64,000 bases of DNA from Takifugu bimaculatus. Its lineage: Eukaryota; Chordata; Actinopteri; Tetraodontiformes; Tetraodontidae. Positions 33,836-46,300 of this stretch are shown here, piece by piece. Below the pieces are notes generated by a model. It made no database searches and was not told the DNA's origin. It saw nothing but the letters and a program-made list of their open reading frames with translations. Location of the stretch: NCBI GenBank assembly GCA_004026145.2, contig CP034990.1:9721066-9785065 (forward strand), in the 5' to 3' direction. The translations under genes and the position numbers were made by a program. Position 1 is the first letter of the stretch. Each line of letters begins with the position of its first letter.

Positions 33836-34894
33836 CATAACTGAGGATTATCTACTGAGGTTGTTTGTGTCTGAATTTCTGACTGTAGCTACAGAAGAGA
33901 GTTTCTCTTCATCTTTTAGCTTTTAGTTCAAGCATCATTAAGATGACAAAAAGACAGAAGTGCAGATAGTGAAAAGGTAGCTATAAAACTGCAGATATTG
34001 ATTTTTTATTCAGGGTCATGAATCCAGGATAATTCACTCACTGAACCCTCAAAAGCAGGGAGATAATACAGAAATGATCCCTGTATCTTAAAACAGAAGC
34101 AGAGGAGAAAATTCCAGGAATTGTGACAATAAAGGAGAAGAGAACCTTGAGAGCAGACAGAAGAAAGAAAGTGTTATGGTGAGAGTGCACAATCCAGAAT
34201 TAGAGTGATTACTGAGATGGATAAAGACAATTTCTTCTCTTGAGCGGCTCAGGCTGCCTTCAGGCAGCTTTGATTCAGGAGTCTCTGCTCAGCATGCTGC
34301 AGAGCCTCAGCGAGCTACTGAAGGTTCCAGTTAAGTGATAGTAAATTGAGGCGGCTGACTGCAGGAGAAGAGACTGCAGTGAAGTGAGAAATGGAGATAA
34401 GAACAGCAGCACAGAGGCTGTCCACACCTGTCTGAGCCGATCCATCTTTCCTCTCACAAACCATCAAAACCTTTATTCTTTCTCCACACACATCAGTCTG
34501 TTGGATTTCTGTTGCTCAGTGGCAGCAGTGTTTAGATCTGCTCCTGGAACGTGGCAAAAGCTTCCCAATCAGTCCTCCTTGAGTGGCTCCTCTCAACACA
34601 GAGGAGGAGCTGAGCTGCTCCAGCTTCACGCAGAACAGAAAAGACATTCAGGGAATCTTCTAATGATGGTGTTTCTACGGCTCCACGGTTGTCTGCGCTG
34701 AACATCCCACACAGACTCACTGGAGTCCAACACTGATGACATGTTCTGTAAGTTGCCAAGTGTCCTCATGCATGTGCGCACACAAAGAGTGGGAAAATAA
34801 AGAAACCATCACAAGGATCCGTAGAAACGTTTGTAAAAAAAAAACACAACAATTTTGGATGCTTCCACAGATCTTAAAGGTGAGATCGGTGAAC

Positions 34895-34895
<1 letters not shown>

Positions 34896-34941
<46 letters not shown>
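34896..34941. repeat. (CA)n microsatellite
   Basis: About 23 units in the presumed smyd3 3' flank. Confidence 0.93.
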
Positions 34942-34943
<2 letters not shown>

Positions 34944-35453
34944 CATCCCACAGACAATGCAGTCCTCTTGCTGAATTTGTAGCTGTGTGAGAGACACATT
35001 AGCACATTCCATCGCTCACACACTCTCCGGGCTTATTGTGGAGGTCCCACACAGCAGCAGGATTAACATGGGAAGTGTGTGTGTGTGTGTGTGTTTGTGA
35101 GTGTGTCACGGATGTGCACACAGGCCACACAGAAGTTTTCAAAACCTGACATGACTAAAATAACATAGACATGAACACACATTCATCGTCCACACCAGAG
35201 CCACAACATCCTCAGGGTCACAATACAATTTAGCATTTTAGCATCTGGACGCATGAAGCAACTATTTATCTTATTTGAATTTACTTTACTTTAAACCCCG
35301 AAAACAATTCTTCTGTCATTTAAAACATTTTCTATTAAAAATAACAGTAAATGAAACCAACTCATGGACACGCTGATTTGATGTCTCATGTGACTCTCTG
35401 AAGGTAAAAATGTGAAAACCAAAAACATTCAGAAGGATCGAGCAACCACCGAC

Positions 35454-35564
35454 TCAGCGCGATGACTGCTGAACCATCTCGGCGCGACACTCTTCCATCT
35501 TCATCAAGAGATCGGTGGTGATGGAATGATCGTTACCGTGGGTAACCTTTAAAATCCGGTAGGC
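35454..35564 (-). CDS. smyd3: smyd3 last coding exon and stop
   Basis: After ctcctcactcag it reads AYRILKVTHGNDHSITTDLL, MKMEECRAEMVQQSSR and TGA (35456-35454). It aligns with AFDIMRVTHGREHSLIEDLILLLEECDANI at the SMYD3 C-terminus. The nearest downstream minus-strand AATAAA is at 34477-34472, suggesting a 3' UTR of roughly 1 kb (weak inference). Confidence 0.95.
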   Translation of the reverse strand, partial: AYRILKVTHGNDHSITTDLLMKMEECRAEMVQQSSR

Positions 35565-36553
35565 CTGAGTGAGGAGAAGATAAAAGGCGATCAGTTCTAC
35601 ATCACTGTTTTCAAAAACGCCTCCAGACTTGTCACATTTACTTTGGTCATTTAAAGTTGAACCCAATAAAAAGGCACCTGTTTGAATGTGTCCAAAGCCT
35701 CCTCAATATGGGCAAGGTAATGTTGCAGTTTTCCCACCCTCACCAGCTGGACTCCATGGACTGGATGGGGATCAGGGTAATACAGACTATATAAAAAAAA
35801 AAGAGTCGTTAACGTGTCTATGAAGGCTACAGGTTATTCATTCACATTTGATGAGAATCAAATGTAGTCTGGTGGAATCCCTGCCATCATCGTAATGGCC
35901 TGTCATGAAGCTGAAATCACCTGATCATCAATGTTGCTTTAACTGTATAATCAGTGAAACAGCTAATCTGTTACAGAGACTCTGACGAGTGAACGTGAAT
36001 GTGAGCAGATCGTGTCTCCTCTGCTGGAACGCCAGGGCGTGTCTGGCCCATTATAAATGCATAAGACACACACGTACTAATGCAGTCAGAGAACATGCTG
36101 ACGAGAGTAGCTGCTCTGCATCTACTTCACGATATCCTGCTTATTTTACAGCAAACAACCATTGACACGTCTCCCAGCTTAGTTCCTCCCGCACTGATCT
36201 GCTGGTGACAGAAAAAGAAGGAGCGGTTGTGAGCTGGGTTTGTGTTTCAGTTATATGAGGAATTCTAATCACCAAAAATAACAATGACAATAACAAAAAA
36301 GCCAAAAAAGAGAAAGTAAATCAGTTCAGACTCAGTAAAAAGGGTGGTTGGAGGGTGAATTCCACTCCCCACCAGAACAGTCCTCAGAGGAGATGAAGCT
36401 TGATTGGACACAGATGAACACGCCACGTAGCCTCGGACCCACAGGCTGGAATTTGTTCATCACAAATTATTATTGTTGCTCAAAAATCAGCTCACATCAC
36501 TGATGTTTAATGATTTACACTCTGCTGAGACCTGCGTCCACACACATGCACAC

Positions 36554-36588
<35 letters not shown>

Positions 36589-39500
36589 TCCTTCATTAAG
36601 CCCAGGGACTTTTAGGAAGCAGCTTTGTTGCTGGTAAACACTTGAAACCCAAAACATTAATTTTCCTCAATCAACTTGTCATTTATCCTCTTTTCTCCTC
36701 CCTTTGCTCTCTTTTTATCTCTCCTCCTACACATTTCCCTCACTCTAATCCCACCTATCTGTATTTGTGCTCTCTGTCCGACTAACTGAAGGCATTTCTT
36801 CTCCTCATGCGCTGATTTCTGTTTGTCTTCCTGTGACACTTGCTGAAGAAGCAGGTCTCCCATAAGCCCTGTTTTGTGTGCACGGCTCATTTTCTCCCAC
36901 ACAAACATAAACAGCTTTAAGAAAGTGGAGCCACATCCAGCATTAATGCCTGAGCAGCAGACACAGATGAGGCCTTTATTCTCTTGCTGAGCAGATTTCA
37001 CTCCTCCGTGTGACTAGAGGGTTCGACCTGTTCTCCATCTCACGCTGCAGCTGCTGTTCAGCATCGCTCTTGTGTTTCCACTCTTTTATTTGTTCATGTC
37101 GCTAATTGAATTTGGGTTTGTTAACTTTTACTGGCCCAAGCCAGAGCATAAAACACAAAACTTCTTTAACAATTTAACAACAGAAGGCTAATTGGCTGTT
37201 TGCTTAGACCCACCTGAACCACTGCCTGATTAGCCAGATAAAACCACTGAAAGTCTAAACCCTCAGATTAGACCAATAACAAATTACGTTAATCATTTAA
37301 TTACCAAACCGCCATTTCACAATGCATCATATGTAAGTGCACTGATCAAAGCCCCTAATTATATTTCTTCCCTTCATACAGAGCTCACAGTAACACAATT
37401 TCATTAATGTCTCTTGAAATGAACTCCTTTTTTTGCCCCGAGAGAGTGAAATTAAATGAAAAGTATGGCCTTCATGTACGCAGCTAGTTAGACAGCACAG
37501 CTCTTGGCTATGGGTAAGGAGAAATTAATAACCATGTGAAAAAATAAATAAGTAAAATAAATTCCTGGCAAATGTGGTGGAACTAATGGGGCTCTTGTTA
37601 GGGACAAAAGAATCTGAACCAGAACCCAGCACAGCAACAAAAAAGCAATGTTTGGATAAACGATCCAAAAATATTTTGGATCAAGCGAGCGCCTCACCAA
37701 GAGCCTGTAAGGACTTTAAAATATGACCTAGGAACACATGTACTCCATAAATACACAATTCCAATCAGCGGGAATGTTTCAGCGAGCCAAGCATCATCAC
37801 AGCTCGGAGACGCCACAACAGCCTGCTGGCACTGGCGACACACAAAGGTCACAGGCAGAGGTCAAATCCTCATGACCTTTATTTTTGTGTTTTAAGTCCA
37901 TGCGTGAAATATCTTCACCCTCTTAACATCATTTTGTCTTTGATGAAGGTCACTTTCAAGCCAATTGTGGTTAACTGAAAACATTTCCGGCGAGACTTGT
38001 GCAACAGTCAAACTGAGTTTGTCTGTGTTGAAGTTCTGACTCCCCAAGCTTTCCCTACTGCAGCAGTGGCACTGGTGCCGGTGCAGTTTTCCAGGCTACA
38101 ATGCTTTTGGCACGCGCAGATTATTATCTATAAAAATTCAAATATCATCGGCAACAGTTGATGGGATGAAAACTGGAAAAGAATTTAAGTGTCAACTCCA
38201 GAAAAACACCTCCAGTGGAATATTCACAGGGATCTGCTGGGCTGGGGCATCGTGTACATTCACTGTATTTGTGAATCCGAGTGTTTGTGAGCATTTCTGC
38301 AGCTGTGAGAGAGCAATCTATAGAAAAATGGAGACTTTCAATAATGCCGAGATGTAGCCTGCAGGAGGTGCTGATCATTGGCACACAGGAGCAGGGAAAA
38401 ACCCTCTCATCACAGGCTGAATAAAGGAAGGGAAAAAGTAGAGTGAAAGAAGAAAGGAATACACAATGAGAAGGATGGAGAGAGAGAACTCCTGCAGCAA
38501 TCATTCTTTCATTCTGAAGAGCCCAGAGGAAGAAAGGAGATGAATATGGAAGATCTTCCTCCCACTCTCGCACTATTTTCTCCTTTTATCACTGCCTCCC
38601 CAGTGGATTCTCGTAGTTCTCCATGCAGCCGTATTCCGAAACGTATATCTCTTTCCTCTTTTCCCGATGTTACAGCACCTACAGAACATTTCCATGGTTA
38701 TTCTCTCCTTTAGCACTGAATTTTCTTCCGTTTTGAATTGAATCTCCTCGACAGCCTTCACTAAACCCAAAAACTCCACATCCTTCCCAGTCTCCTCTGC
38801 CTCATTAGGACCCTTTTTTTTATCTCCAGGTTCTTTATGCTGACATCCATCTATCGTCTCCTCCTCTTCATCACATTTTCTGCTCCTGCTCTGTGCTAAT
38901 TATTGATACGCTGTATTTCTGCTTGTCTTCAGTGGGTAAGGTGGCCTTCACTGTGTGTGTTTTGCCCTTCACATAAGGTTGTGCACACACACGCACTCAT
39001 CTATGTATTCATCTCAATACCAGGTGTGAATTAGCAAGTTTGGTTAAATTTCCATTCATTCCGCACCCCCCATTCTGTTTTAGCACACAGCAGTGTAAAT
39101 TCTCTCGTTTACATGTCTGGACAGGTCAGCAGTCCAGAGGGATTTTGGACTCACACAGGCATTAGGAGAGACCATTAAGAGACTCAAACACAGAACCTTC
39201 GATGTATGTGGTGACAGAAATTACTGATAAGACAAGACAAGCAGATTAGCAGTCAAACACTGGGATAAGAAGGGAATCCTTTTCTCCATTATCAGGCCCC
39301 AGAGGCTGATAGACATCTTGATCTTAAGTATCAGTATTGAGCTTTTCCACCAAGCAGCTTTCAGGATTCAATCTGTGCTTGAAATGCCAAAAACAGACAG
39401 AGGATCCACTTTAATACTAAATCAACAAATGCTTGAGTAACCTGGGAACCTAAACCTTCTTTACTGATCAGAAAAAGCCAAAAAGTGGTAAACACTCATC

Positions 39501-42500
39501 TGTTTTTTTGCACCAAAGACACATTTTGACTCACTGGCACACTGGAAGTGTTTTCTGTCCATATTCCACAGCTTCTGTCCAGAGTCCCAGCTGAATGGAA
39601 GCATCAAGAGCCATGTCGGTCACCCTGAGTTTATATAGATTTTCCTCTGGCACGCGTTTGCCCTCTGTTGATAACAGCCGATGGCAGCTCTCGACTAATG
39701 TTTGCCAGTCTGAGGAAGGACATAAGGAAAAGCCACCAAGTGAAAGTTCTTAGAGTTAGGGTTAGGATCTTGTACAGCTGAGCTCAGACTGCAGGACTTG
39801 AATCTGAACATGGAACTCTGTTGACAACACAACTGACATTTATAGAATTAAAAATGAATAGAATATCTATATAATAGGTTTAAATATATGATATAAAACC
39901 TCTGGTTTACAGGATAATTCATCTGAGTTTTATTGACTTAAAAAACCTGTCTGATTTCATCTTTAACCAGATTAGTGGCAACCTTTACAGGGTAATGTCT
40001 TGTTCCAACTACCATGTTCAACAGTTACACCTCTAGTGGAGTTCCCTATAAAACTTTACATGTTACAGTCCTAGCCATCAGTCACTACGGTGATGGTATA
40101 ATAGCTGCAATGACTGTTGAAAGATTAGCATACAAAAACCAAATGACTGTTCACTGTTCACCGACTGAAGCAGATAGAGAAGGAAAAGGATACTTGATTT
40201 CGCTTTCAGTTCTTCCAGTGTAGGAAGAGCCTCTTTCAGGATGTGCCATGATGATTCCTCACCAGATAACATGAGTTTGTCCTTTAAAAGAGGCAAAATT
40301 GTCTCTGTAATTTTGTGAAATACTGTAGATACAGCTGAACCTTAGGGTGTTTCTTTGTCTTTGACAACTTAAGTAATGAACAGAATCAGAAGTAATATTA
40401 AGATAAAACATCTTATACTTAAATTAGAGAAATGTCTCGATTGATTGAAAAAGGAAACACACATAGAATTTTTTTGGGCTCCGCTGCTATGGCAACTTTG
40501 GGTCATCCACCTGCTGTCTTCATGTGAAGATTAAAGAGAAAGAGTGTTGTTGACAGAGGGGGGACAAGAGAGAGAGAATTGAAGTAGTACAAAGCATGAC
40601 TGGATTATCCCGGAAAATCAAACATGCCCTGTTTTTTTTTTTAAGTGCATGTGAAACACTTTCAAACAATACTGTGTTGTGGTATAGCAAAGTGCAACAG
40701 AGGCCACATGAAGAATGAAGCTGGAGGCAGAATCAAGATGAGAGGAAAGCAGCAGAGAGAGGAGTGAAAAGGAAGAAGGGACAGAGAAATGCTGGAGCAG
40801 AATGACTGGGGGCATGAAGATGGATGGAGAAGAAAAGTGCAGCTGAAAGACAAGATAATTCTTCTCATTTTTCAGTAGGTGGTCAAAGAAGAGAGAGATG
40901 TGTGAGGAGGTGGAGCATGACAGCGTGATGAGCAGAGGAGGACAGGAGATAAGACTGACTGCGGGAGTGAAGAAGGAAAAGGAAGGAGAGGACAGGAAAA
41001 GGTTCAGCGTGACAGGTTCTGCCTAAGTGACTCAGCCAGCTGCGGTCTGGCAGACGTCTGAGCTGTAGAAGCAGAACATTTACCCATTTCATGGAGGGGT
41101 TGTTTTAGGTGAAAAAGTATGATTCATTAGGAACTAACGTCATACAGAGATGATGTGTTAAAAGAGCCCAGGGCGACTTCTGTCTGCTCCAATAACAGAA
41201 ACCGAGCTTAGGTTGATTATTGACAGAGTTGTTGACCTTATAAACCTTTTCTTTTTTTCATTTTTACATGTTGTGGCTGGATGCTAAAATAATTAAATAA
41301 AAAAAATCTCATTCAGTTCCATGTCTCTCCAGAGGTATTTGACTGGGTTCATGTCTGGACACAGTTCTCGCTGCTGCATTTGCTGTGTGTTTTAAAGGTC
41401 TTGGGCCTTCTTATTAGTCTGACCTGCTTTTATTTGACAAACCCAGGTGGAGCCTGGGGTCTGGTTCTAGTCTCTTCATAATCTCACCTGTTTGGATAAA
41501 ACCTCAACGTGAGGCATTATCACAGCCCAAGAGGGCTTCTGGGCCACAGAGGCTGGGGGTGCTTTTACAAGTGGCCTCAAATCTTACCTATGACATCTAG
41601 CTTTTCATTACCTACATTTAACCCTTTAAAATATCCTAATTAGGGATTTATGGTGGGTTTTTTAACGCTACACTATTGACAACTATCTAGAAATCACATA
41701 GGGAAACATGAATGAAAAGACAGATAAATGTAATTCAGTGTCAGTTGAGTTTGTTTTCATACATTATCTGGAGAGTTGCAGCGTTGACAGTGGCAGGTAA
41801 AACAGTACTGATCCTCCAGCCGCTGCTGTCGATCTTCATTCAGCGACAACGTCTCAATGTAACTTATAGTTAGCTGAAAGCAGAAAAGTCGCACCTTTAT
41901 TTGTTAATGTTTTCTTCAGCAACATCCTTTTGCTACACTTGCAGTGCTTCAGATTGGGGATAAACACAGTTCAGTCGTTAGGTGTGCCGGCAGTTGTAGG
42001 AGGTGGAGTGTGCATCTCTTCCAGATGGCCTGGATGCATCTCATTGCATCCAGTAAGAAGATGGATGGCAAAGTGTGGAAAATGATGGAACACTCTGCCA
42101 ATTCAGTGGGTGACATCCTGCTTATGCTGCACTCATAGTCCCTTGGCTTCAATTTTCACTTGGCTACGACTGTGAGGATTTTTGGGATTTAAATTATATT
42201 TAGTTCTTTGTGTCTGGTTGATCTCTTTATGATTGGAATCAAATGAAATTTAGCAAAACATGGACACATTTAAATGTCAACAAAAAAAGATGGAGGTTTA
42301 TCACTGACAAAAATAAAGAGCTGTTTGTAAATTTCTCATTTAGAATGAAGAAACCCCCAGAACAAAAGTGCAATTCCAGTCTGTTGATGCAGGAGTGTTC
42401 TCATACCTCCTCCCCAGGACTGAGCCCTCGAACAGCTCTGAGAAGCAGTTTAGTTCCCTCGAACACCATCACACAGTTTGGCCGACAGTCGTGGTTTAAC

Positions 42501-43304
42501 AGAGACAAACTGGGAGAGCAGGAGGGAGGAGGGGAGGAAGGGAAGGACAGAAACAAGAAGAATTTTTATCTGTATTAAAAATGTCAGAGCCTCCTCCAGC
42601 AGCTTTTGCCTCCAGCTGTTTCCACATCTCCTGCATGCTACTGGGGGGTTAAATAGCATTTGACCCATCCAACCCCATCGACACCCCTCCACCCAAATCT
42701 AACAATCTGAGAACTCTGGTAATACCTCCTGTGTCAGAATCACAACTAATACATAAATCACAACATTATTAACGCTCAAGTTCTGTCGCTAAAAAGTCAT
42801 TTGACTCATTTCCCAGTTTACTAAAGATTGCAACGATCCTCCCACTCACCCACCACGACAGCCTCAAAACGATGCCAGAAGCAATTTCCCACCACATCAT
42901 CATCTGCTTACCTGAAATGTTTCGTTGCTTTTTACACTCACATTGTAGGATTTTACTCTAAGTAATGGACTGAAACACATTTAGAAGATGCTAATACCAT
43001 TTTAATTAGACTGTTGACTCTACTGGCTGCAATATCACACAGCATCTGGAGTAGCATCAATTCATTAATCTGGTAAACAACAATAAAACAAATCATCTAA
43101 TGATCTAAACTCTGGCCTCTAAAACCACCGACCAATATTAATGGAGAAAATTGTTGCAGGGCTGTTATAATTCATCAACAACTGAGAAAAACCTTTCCTG
43201 TCACTGCAGATATGGTTGAGAATAAAACACACGCACGCACACGCACTCCACTTCCATTGTTGCTCTGAATGTGATAAGGAAGAGCAGCAGTTGTTTGTGT
43301 GTGT

Positions 43305-43335
<31 letters not shown>

Positions 43336-46300
43336 GGCGACTGTAAAACCATTAGTAACCCTCTGGATTTTTCTACAGTGGAGAAGTTGCAGGTTGAATA
43401 TCAAGTAGAAATCAAGGCCTCCAAACGATGCTTTCATCGGATGGAGAGTGGCTTGTTAGCATACTAATTAGATTAATTAACTAAACACATCGCACATTAA
43501 CAGTATCTGATGAAACGGTTGCCCTGCAGATTGAGCAGACCCAGAACAATTATTATTAATCTGCATTGCTTCAGAGTGGATGAAATATGTTCTTTTAGGA
43601 GGAAAATCCTGTGTGAAATTACTGGATGTAGCTTCTGTTGTCCTGTCCTGAAATTTAAGAAGTGCGTAGCGTGAATCTATTGTCTATAAAATGAATAACA
43701 TGGAAGAACAGAAAAAATGATGACTAAGTTTATGTATCATTTTAAAATGGTTCATTTGACCCTTTTGTATATTAAGATATTCACTTTATTCCTCTTTTTG
43801 CTTGGCAACAGCTACATGTTTACTACTGCTTTGTTCAATTGAATGTTTTTCTTTATATTTTCCAAATTATCATAAAGTGAGCAATAAGAGATTTTTTTGG
43901 GGGGGGTAGACAGAAATAAGAACGGAAGGCAATGGGGTTGAACAGAGGTGTAGCATCACCCCAGAAATCCCCATCTCTTCTGTGAACACCATGGTTGCTA
44001 GGCAACTCAAATCATGAATAGGCAGGGGACCATCCTGAGAACGGTCCCATCATTTATGGATGAGTTACAACACAGGCGCACATATATTGGCTGAGCTATG
44101 GTGAAACTACTGTGACCATCTGACATCTCAACACCAGGAGAATAAACTGGTTTCAGTGAGTGATAAGTGTGTGTTTGTGTGTGTGTGTGAAGGAGGGAAA
44201 TGGAATCAACATGTGCAACAACAGACTCCCGACTCAGCCAGTACAGGATTACAGTGTCTTAGCTCCCTATGAGCTTCCCCTCATACGTGCCAGACAGGAA
44301 TTACATATCAGTTGGACTCAAATGATGGTTTTCTCCACATGTTCCTGCTTCTCTCTGGCTCTCAATCACACAGGTTCTCTTCCACCTTCCTTACGTTGAC
44401 TTAAGTGTTGTCAGGTGGGTGTAGTCTTGTGGGTGATTTTATTTTTGAAATACAGTCACCATCTGGCTATGATCATGAGCTAAAGTGGAGTTAAGGGTGG
44501 TTTAAAGGCGTGTATGCCTCACATATTGCTTGTCTGTGTGTGAGGGTCTGTGTGTGGGTCTGTGTGTGAGTGCATATTACCTAGGATACAGCCCGACGCC
44601 AATCTCTTGCAACTCTCCATCGCTGATGGTGAAACAATTACATGTCACCTAAAGACGAGAAAGACCGGAGACAGCAGATTAAATTGCTTCAGGAAGGCAA
44701 CAACTGCTTTCATCATAAGTTCAGAACACTCTTAGATGTCTGAAAGCCCTCAGACTGCCCATGAGGGAGTGTTTTATTAATGAAACGGCTGTAAAAGGGT
44801 GAAATATCATGGGCCATTTTTGATGTGGGCTGCTGGGATTCTCTTGAATTTAATTTAAAAAAAAAGGAAATTTTAATCAGATAACCTACAGATATGTTTC
44901 CCTGTAACAATGTGAAATGATAAAGTGACTGAAGACATTGTTCAAAGACAAAATGGTGATAAAACAGGAAATCCTGTGCTGATAAGAACATAAATGAGAG
45001 GGGAAAAGTGGGAAAAAAGAGGCTTGAAACTGGAATTTAATCTTGATCATTCTGAAAAAATGAAAAGATAAACCATCTGTGCAAAGCATAGTTTCATAGT
45101 TTCTCTGCAGACTAAAATAATGTTCTATGAAAATAAGTCAGAACAAAGTGGTCATAAGATAAAGTGATTAAATCTACGTCACCTATTAAGAAAAACCTAA
45201 ATTAGTCTTTTAGTATAAATATGAATAACTTGTGAATTCACAAAGATTCAATAAAGCAGCAAAGTCATTTAACACACACACGTGTGCGCACACACACAGG
45301 CTAAATCCTCACACACCTGCATGAGCACTCATCTCCACCGTGCACACACATCATTGTTGTTCAGTTACATCCAGCATGTGTCTGATAAACTGCAGAGCTG
45401 AACTCTGTCAGACGTCACTGTTTCATCAGAGCAGCAATGACGGACAAATTCTACATTAATATAATATTACTGTGATATACTGAATTTTGTTATATAATAT
45501 ACAGTATAACAACAAGCATCTTGATCATCATCCTCATACACACACGTGAGGGCTGGAGAATACTTTTTATTTATGAATCATCATTGCACATCAGTGGATG
45601 TATGTCCAGAATAATCTCAGAGTGTCCTCGACCCTCCACTCTGAAGTTACTCCTCAACATCTTATTACATAAACACAGAATTAACACTCAGGTAGAACAT
45701 ATATCAAGGTAGAGGAGTTCAAGAAAGTAAATAGCATTTCCTTCAACTGGAACGTTGACCTGATAAGAAGAATTTGAAAAAGGTAACAATTTTACATTTA
45801 AAAATTAGGTTTTTACCATATTTGGAAGAGGCAGACGTTTAGTCACAGCTGTAAAGAGGAAAAGCTCACACAGAGATGAGAAATTACAGCAGCCAGAGGG
45901 GCCGAAGGGGGGCTGAGAATGACAGAGTTTGAGGTCAATCGGCCGGGTGACAGTTTCTCTCTCTCTCTATCACACACGCACACGCACGCACACACACGCA
46001 CACACACACACACAGACAGTTGTAATTTAAACTCTGATTAACAGTTTAATTAATCCCTCGGTGTTATCAGGTATTTGACTTTACCCAGGAAGCAGCCCCC
46101 AGCTCGCAGGAAGCTTTGGCCAGTCCACCGAACAGAGCCTCAGTTCAGCTATGAGCTGGGAGTCGTGCAGCATCCCAGAGAACATTGTTAGCTTAACGAC
46201 CAAGTCGGGCTGTCACAGCACAGCATCTGATGTAAGATTATATGGCCACAATCAGTTTGCCGACCAATCCCTCTGATCTCTGGCCTTGATCCTCCAAGTG

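Larger units (their letters stand above)
33066..35453. other. Intergenic gap between convergent kif26b and smyd3, including smyd3 3' UTR
   Basis: Contains TG (33356-33387) and CA (34896-34941) tracts, a GA-rich stretch near 33530-33580, an interspersed-repeat fragment (33731-33835) and the presumed smyd3 3' UTR at its right end. No coding gene was recognised. Confidence 0.55.

Noticed and set aside
41944..42152. Opposed short frames between smyd3 exons
   Set aside because: They sit in a 533-bp intron and show no match to SMYD3 or another family.
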